Shown here in pieces: positions 60,035 to 64,000 of a DNA stretch of 64,000 nt. The notes beneath the pieces were generated by a model. That model was not told where the DNA came from, searched no databases, and saw only the letters and a program-made list of their open reading frames with translations. Origin of the DNA: Erigeron canadensis (taxonomy: Eukaryota > Streptophyta > Magnoliopsida > Asterales > Asteraceae). The translations under genes and the position numbers were made by a program. The stretch covers positions 2,294,001 through 2,358,000 of the forward strand of contig NC_057769.1 of assembly GCF_010389155.1 (NCBI RefSeq). Direction: 5' to 3'. The stretch's first letter is position 1, and each line of letters opens with the position of its first letter.

Positions 60035-60387
60035 CATCGTATACCACCACACTTAAGTCTTTGCTTGTCCTCAAGTAAATAGTCCAAGAAAGATAAAACA
60101 ATTGATGAGTGGACATCTTAAGTGTTAAAGTAATCTACTATATTGAAATCATTTGAAAGAGTAGTCATGCAAAATGTTTTGAGAAAGCTTTAGACAAAAT
60201 CAGTAAGTTATAGCTAGAGGAGAGATAATTAGTTAATTAAAACTAAAAGCTAACTTTATATTTGTGTTAATACCTCTAAAACAGCTCTATACTTCCACAT
60301 GTCTTACAACTTAATCTTACTACTTTCTGCTGACTAGTTAAGCACTTAATTAAGGTTTGTATAGCAATCAGAACTACTAGCTACTAG
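60035..60387 (-). mobile_element. Internal non-coding part of the minus-strand retrotransposon, left piece
   Basis: This continues from the polypurine-like segment away from the LTR, has no coding frame, and is cut at 60388 by the larger solo LTR. Its continuation would be 62913 onward. The assignment follows from position and the tell-tale segment at about 60035-60075. Confidence 0.45.
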
Positions 60388-60392
60388 CAAGG

Positions 60393-62907
60393 TGTAACAC
60401 CCCACCGTTGGCGGAAATATGAGGTGTCATGAAAAGTACAGAACGACATGGAATTACAGAGATACTGCTATATGAAATAGAATATAATGAATATATTCTC
60501 AAAACATGAGTTCAAAGTCATGACAATGCTAGGAAAGCTTATTACAAGTGCATTCATAAAAGGAATAAACCAAGGCATGCATCCTTAAAGTCTGACAAAA
60601 TTAAAGGAGCTCTAGTCTCCAAAGTCCAGTCCTAGCATGAAAGTCCTTATCCCTGAATAGCCTGAGTACCTGAAAAGTATACTAAAATGTGTCAACACAA
60701 AGGTTGGTGAGTCCGTAGGTTTTATGTCAAAAGTCTAGTAAAAGAAATAAGTCGTTTGTCGATTCTTTTAAGTCTAAACAAGTAATAGTTCGATATATAA
60801 CGAGCAGAGTCATGCCATAACAAGTCCAATTGTCTCAATGTCTCAAAGTCCGGCCTTACGGTACCTGCCTTAGTCCAAAGTCTCAAAGTCTCAAGTCTCC
60901 AATACACACAAAATCACGTCAATTAAGCACGTCATTAAGCACAACAACAAACACATAATCACATACATACAACAAGATAGAAGCACGTCAAATGGCATAA
61001 GTATACTTTTCACCCCAAAACATGTAAAAAGATGGGCTACGAAACTCACCTGAAAAGTGTTATGATAGTATAATGAAAGAGCACGACAAGCACAATCAAA
61101 GTCCACGACAATCAACACCTATATCAACACCTATCAATAATACATGACAAGTCAAAAGGAACGTCTTTTGTCTTAAGTCCTAGCCTATTAGAAATGCATT
61201 TAAGTCCATATGTCTTTATTTTACTTTTAAAACGACGTTTGTTAAAATTTACGAGACTCGAATAAACCGAACAAGAGTCTAGATTTGACACCAATGACCT
61301 TTCTTAAGTTTAAAATACATTATTTTATCAATACAACCTGATTTGAAATCATTACATAGCCCAAAATAAGTTTTACTTGAATTTAATCTAAACTAGACGA
61401 AACCGGAGATTTTAACTGAAAAGCTTACGAAACCGAAACGAGTTTGAGGTTGAGCTCAACCTTATGGTTGAACTCGACCAACTACAGCCCAAAAATGTTA
61501 TTTGAAACCATTTAATCATACGTTAATCAATTGGACCAAACTACACTTTTTGAGAAAACTAGTCAAGTTTAAGAACCGATTAAGCGCGTATGGACACGAA
61601 AGGCTAATGAAATCGACTATATGAGTTTGGAAGTGGTTGAACTAGACTATGGAAGGTCTAGTTCGATCTGGACAAAGGTCAAAATGAGTTCTTCTCAATA
61701 CTTAAGGGTCCGAGAGTTAAAACAAGTCATTTCGGGTCAAACTAGTAACTTTACGTGACGTTTAAGCGACAAAAGTCAACAGAGGGTCAACCTAGACCAC
61801 CAGAGGTCGATCTAGACCAGGTAGAGGTCGAGCTAGACCTGGCCGGGGTCGGATTTATACGTGATTTGAGCAAAAACGAACGATTTTGACGCGATTTTGT
61901 TAAAATAACAAGATCTAAGGCTAGCCAATTCATACCCATGAGTCTTGATTGCACAAAAGTGTCACAAATCAGTACAAAAAGGGTTAAGTTTGACCGATTT
62001 CAAACATCATGTGATCGACAATTGCACAACCTTAATCTTGGATACGAAATCGACTAGTTTTATAGTCTTTTAGTCAAGTAAAGGATATCTTCAATTTTTG
62101 TAGTTGCACAAAATACAAATTACATGATTGCATAATATATCAAATCAAAGCCTTAATCAAGGTTCAATTCGTTTCTTACACACAATTGTAACCGAAATTG
62201 CACAATCAACAATCAAAGACATGATTCGCTTAGCTTTTGATAAGAACCGAAAAGTAATTACATAAATATGTTAAGGTCCAAATTAAAAACATGGAAATCA
62301 GTACCTTTTTATGTTTTTTATGAAGAAAATGATAACACACACTTGTTTCTTGATTGAAGATTGAAGCCTTGATTGATTTGCATGCGTTTAGAACCGAAAT
62401 CAAGTGATTTTTGCAAGATAGAATTTGAAAGCAAAATTCTATGTGTGTGAGGTGATATGGACGACCAAAACAAGAAAAGAAAAGCAAAAGGCTTGGCCTT
62501 GTATTTATAGGCAGGGCCAAGGGAGAGGGTCCGTCAGACTAACGGAACGTCTGACAGTTTTAGTCCTTTTTGCTTACCGGGCGAATACCGAATGTCATAG
62601 AAATGATTTGACCATATTTTATGATATATTTTTGAATTACGAACACAACGACTAGTCACATGACCATATTTGACTCACGAAAGTATTTTAAGTCTTTATT
62701 TAGGCATTTCTATTAAACAGCTAGTCTTTCTCAAACATTCGCACCAAGTCTTAAAAAGTCTAAAACACTAGTATACAATAAAATGACATGTCTTAATCAT
62801 ACTTTAATCCATAAAAACTCACGTCTTTAGACTTATGTTTGACGGTTACTAACCTTATTCGAACGGAAAAGTATAGTTATACGAACGCTCAGGTGACGGT
62901 TGTTACA
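60393..62907 (+). mobile_element. Solo LTR, 2515 bp, with perfect target duplication
   Basis: Starts TGTAACACCCCACCGTTGG at 60393 and ends GTGACGGTTGTTACA at 62907; TGTAACA and TGTTACA form inverted ends. A perfect 5-bp duplication caagg flanks it (60388-60392 and 62908-62912). A TATA-like tgtatttatagg lies at about 62498-62509, some 400 bp before the right end, where U3/R would be. No gag-pol sequence lies inside or beside it. The TGTAACACC start and 2.5-kb length fit large LTRs of plant Ty3/gypsy chromoviruses, but the lineage is inferred. Confidence 0.9.
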
Positions 62908-62912
62908 CAAGG

Positions 62913-63520
62913 CATTTCACATTTCAAGGTTTGTGTACTTGTGAGTCACTACTTAGATATACTCCTACACTACAGTCTTGATTACTAGCTAGATACAAAG
63001 GCAGTTACATGATATTATCTTCTATAATAGTTGAGACAGCGGTGACAGTTCGGTGATTCCTCACTCGCAAAGCGACATAACTCAACTAAAAGTTCACATC
63101 AAGACAACGGTGATAGGTCGGTGGTTCCCCACACACAAAGCGACATAACCTAATGCATATTGATTTTACTCGTTATTATTTATTTGAACTTTAATTAATC
63201 TACTGATTGCCTTTTCTTTAAGATACTACATTATTCATGCATAGACATTTGTTAGAGATTCCAGATGACTCATATTCCTACTCCGCATGCAACTAGTTTA
63301 CATTAAATAGTGTAAGAATTAAGGCGAACCATACATCTAAATTAGAACCTACACAAGCACATAGAATTAAGTTCGATTAATATACCTATACTAATGACTA
63401 GAAAGCTCTAATTGCTAGGCATATTAAAGTCTGGTTAAGTGTGCTATGGCAAACATAATCGCATACAGTTTCAGTCTAAGCTCTAATCCAGTTGGAAGCA
63501 TAAACAACCACAAATCTATA
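62913..63520 (-). mobile_element. Internal non-coding part of the minus-strand retrotransposon, right piece
   Basis: Once the solo LTR and one caagg are removed, this joins 60387 directly. It has two similar short blocks around gcaaagcgacataa (about 63067 and 63138) with cggtgatnnttcggtggt-like sequence before each. No coding sequence. The right border is not defined. Confidence 0.35.
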
Positions 63521-64000
63521 GTTAAACTAACAATTCGGCGACGGTGACGGAAGAAGCAACAACGATGATGTGTTTTTTTCATTAAAAATTCTTTCACAAA
63601 ACTACCCCGGCAGCGCCGCATCACCTCCAGATTCCGATGGATATCCGGCACTGCCCATCACCTCCAGATTCGAATGATATATAGATATTATTTTATATCT
63701 GATTGATTGTATGTATGTTTTGGTAGTGTGTGTAATGTTTTTGATATTACAAATTTGTGGAAATATACATCCAACTCTTCGTCAACTAATGTTGATTATG
63801 ATCTAGGTATTTAGTTTCTTTATTTTTAACCTCCAAATGGCGAATGTATATGTATGATTGTGATAGAGAAATTATCTTGGACAAAATTTTTGTGAATCTT
63901 GATTGGAAAGATGATGAACCTGATACGGTAGTATGAACATATGAATAACATGAATTTGGTTACTGGGTATTTGATATACATATATGAATTATAATAAAGA
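63521..64000. other. Right edge, no gene recognised
   Basis: An imperfect repeat of catcacctccagattc lies at about 63619 and 63658. A TTTTTTT run lies near 63572. The rest is AT-rich, with no recognisable protein. Confidence 0.4.

Noticed and set aside
62230..62520. 96-residue minus-strand frame
   Set aside because: It lies wholly inside the solo LTR, which has no coding function.

Overview
The window is nuclear DNA of a flowering plant. It is AT-rich, has intron-split genes with GT..AG junctions, and is packed with plant-type mobile DNA (Helitrons, Stowaway and other MITEs, solo LTRs). The gene families and repeat style fit a eudicot, and the repeats look like those of Asteraceae, but the species cannot be fixed from this sequence alone.

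Layout. 276-2818 (+): the last five exons of a PTI1-like protein kinase, its 5' part lying off the left edge. 5342-10468 (-): a complete 11-exon CCR4-type deadenylase, convergent with the kinase. 14640-18272 (+): a complete VPS55-family endosomal membrane protein that reads through only if a 16-nt microexon is accepted. 19503-33775 (-): three tandem BAHD acyltransferase copies, one broken (19.5-20.8 kb) and two intact (26.5-27.8 and 32.5-33.8 kb), inside repeated blocks whose flanks can also be aligned. 50633-51881 (-): a complete three-exon NAC transcription factor of the NAC090/NAC061 type. 57851-58330 (+): a decayed PPR gene fragment. No tRNA, rRNA or CRISPR array was seen.

Between the genes lies an unusually dense Helitron landscape: at least ten elements or ends were recognised from TC 5' ends, GC hairpins and CTAG 3' ends. 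One retains a piece of the Pif1-type Helitron helicase, and one has its 3' terminus split by a second transposon. Two solo LTRs have perfect 5-bp target duplications (53364-53679 and 60393-62907); the larger sits inside an older minus-strand LTR element.

The genes do not form one pathway. The kinase, CCR4, VPS55 and NAC genes are ordinary housekeeping, signalling and regulatory genes. The BAHD cluster is the lineage-specific part, a duplicating specialised-metabolism locus with one dead copy and a probable gene-conversion tract across the catalytic motif of the two live copies. I found no convincing unknown multi-gene system. The most novel-looking items are the microexon, the Helitron nest, the duplication-flanked 156-bp insert beside a BAHD gene, and a possible small secreted peptide at 50024-50248.
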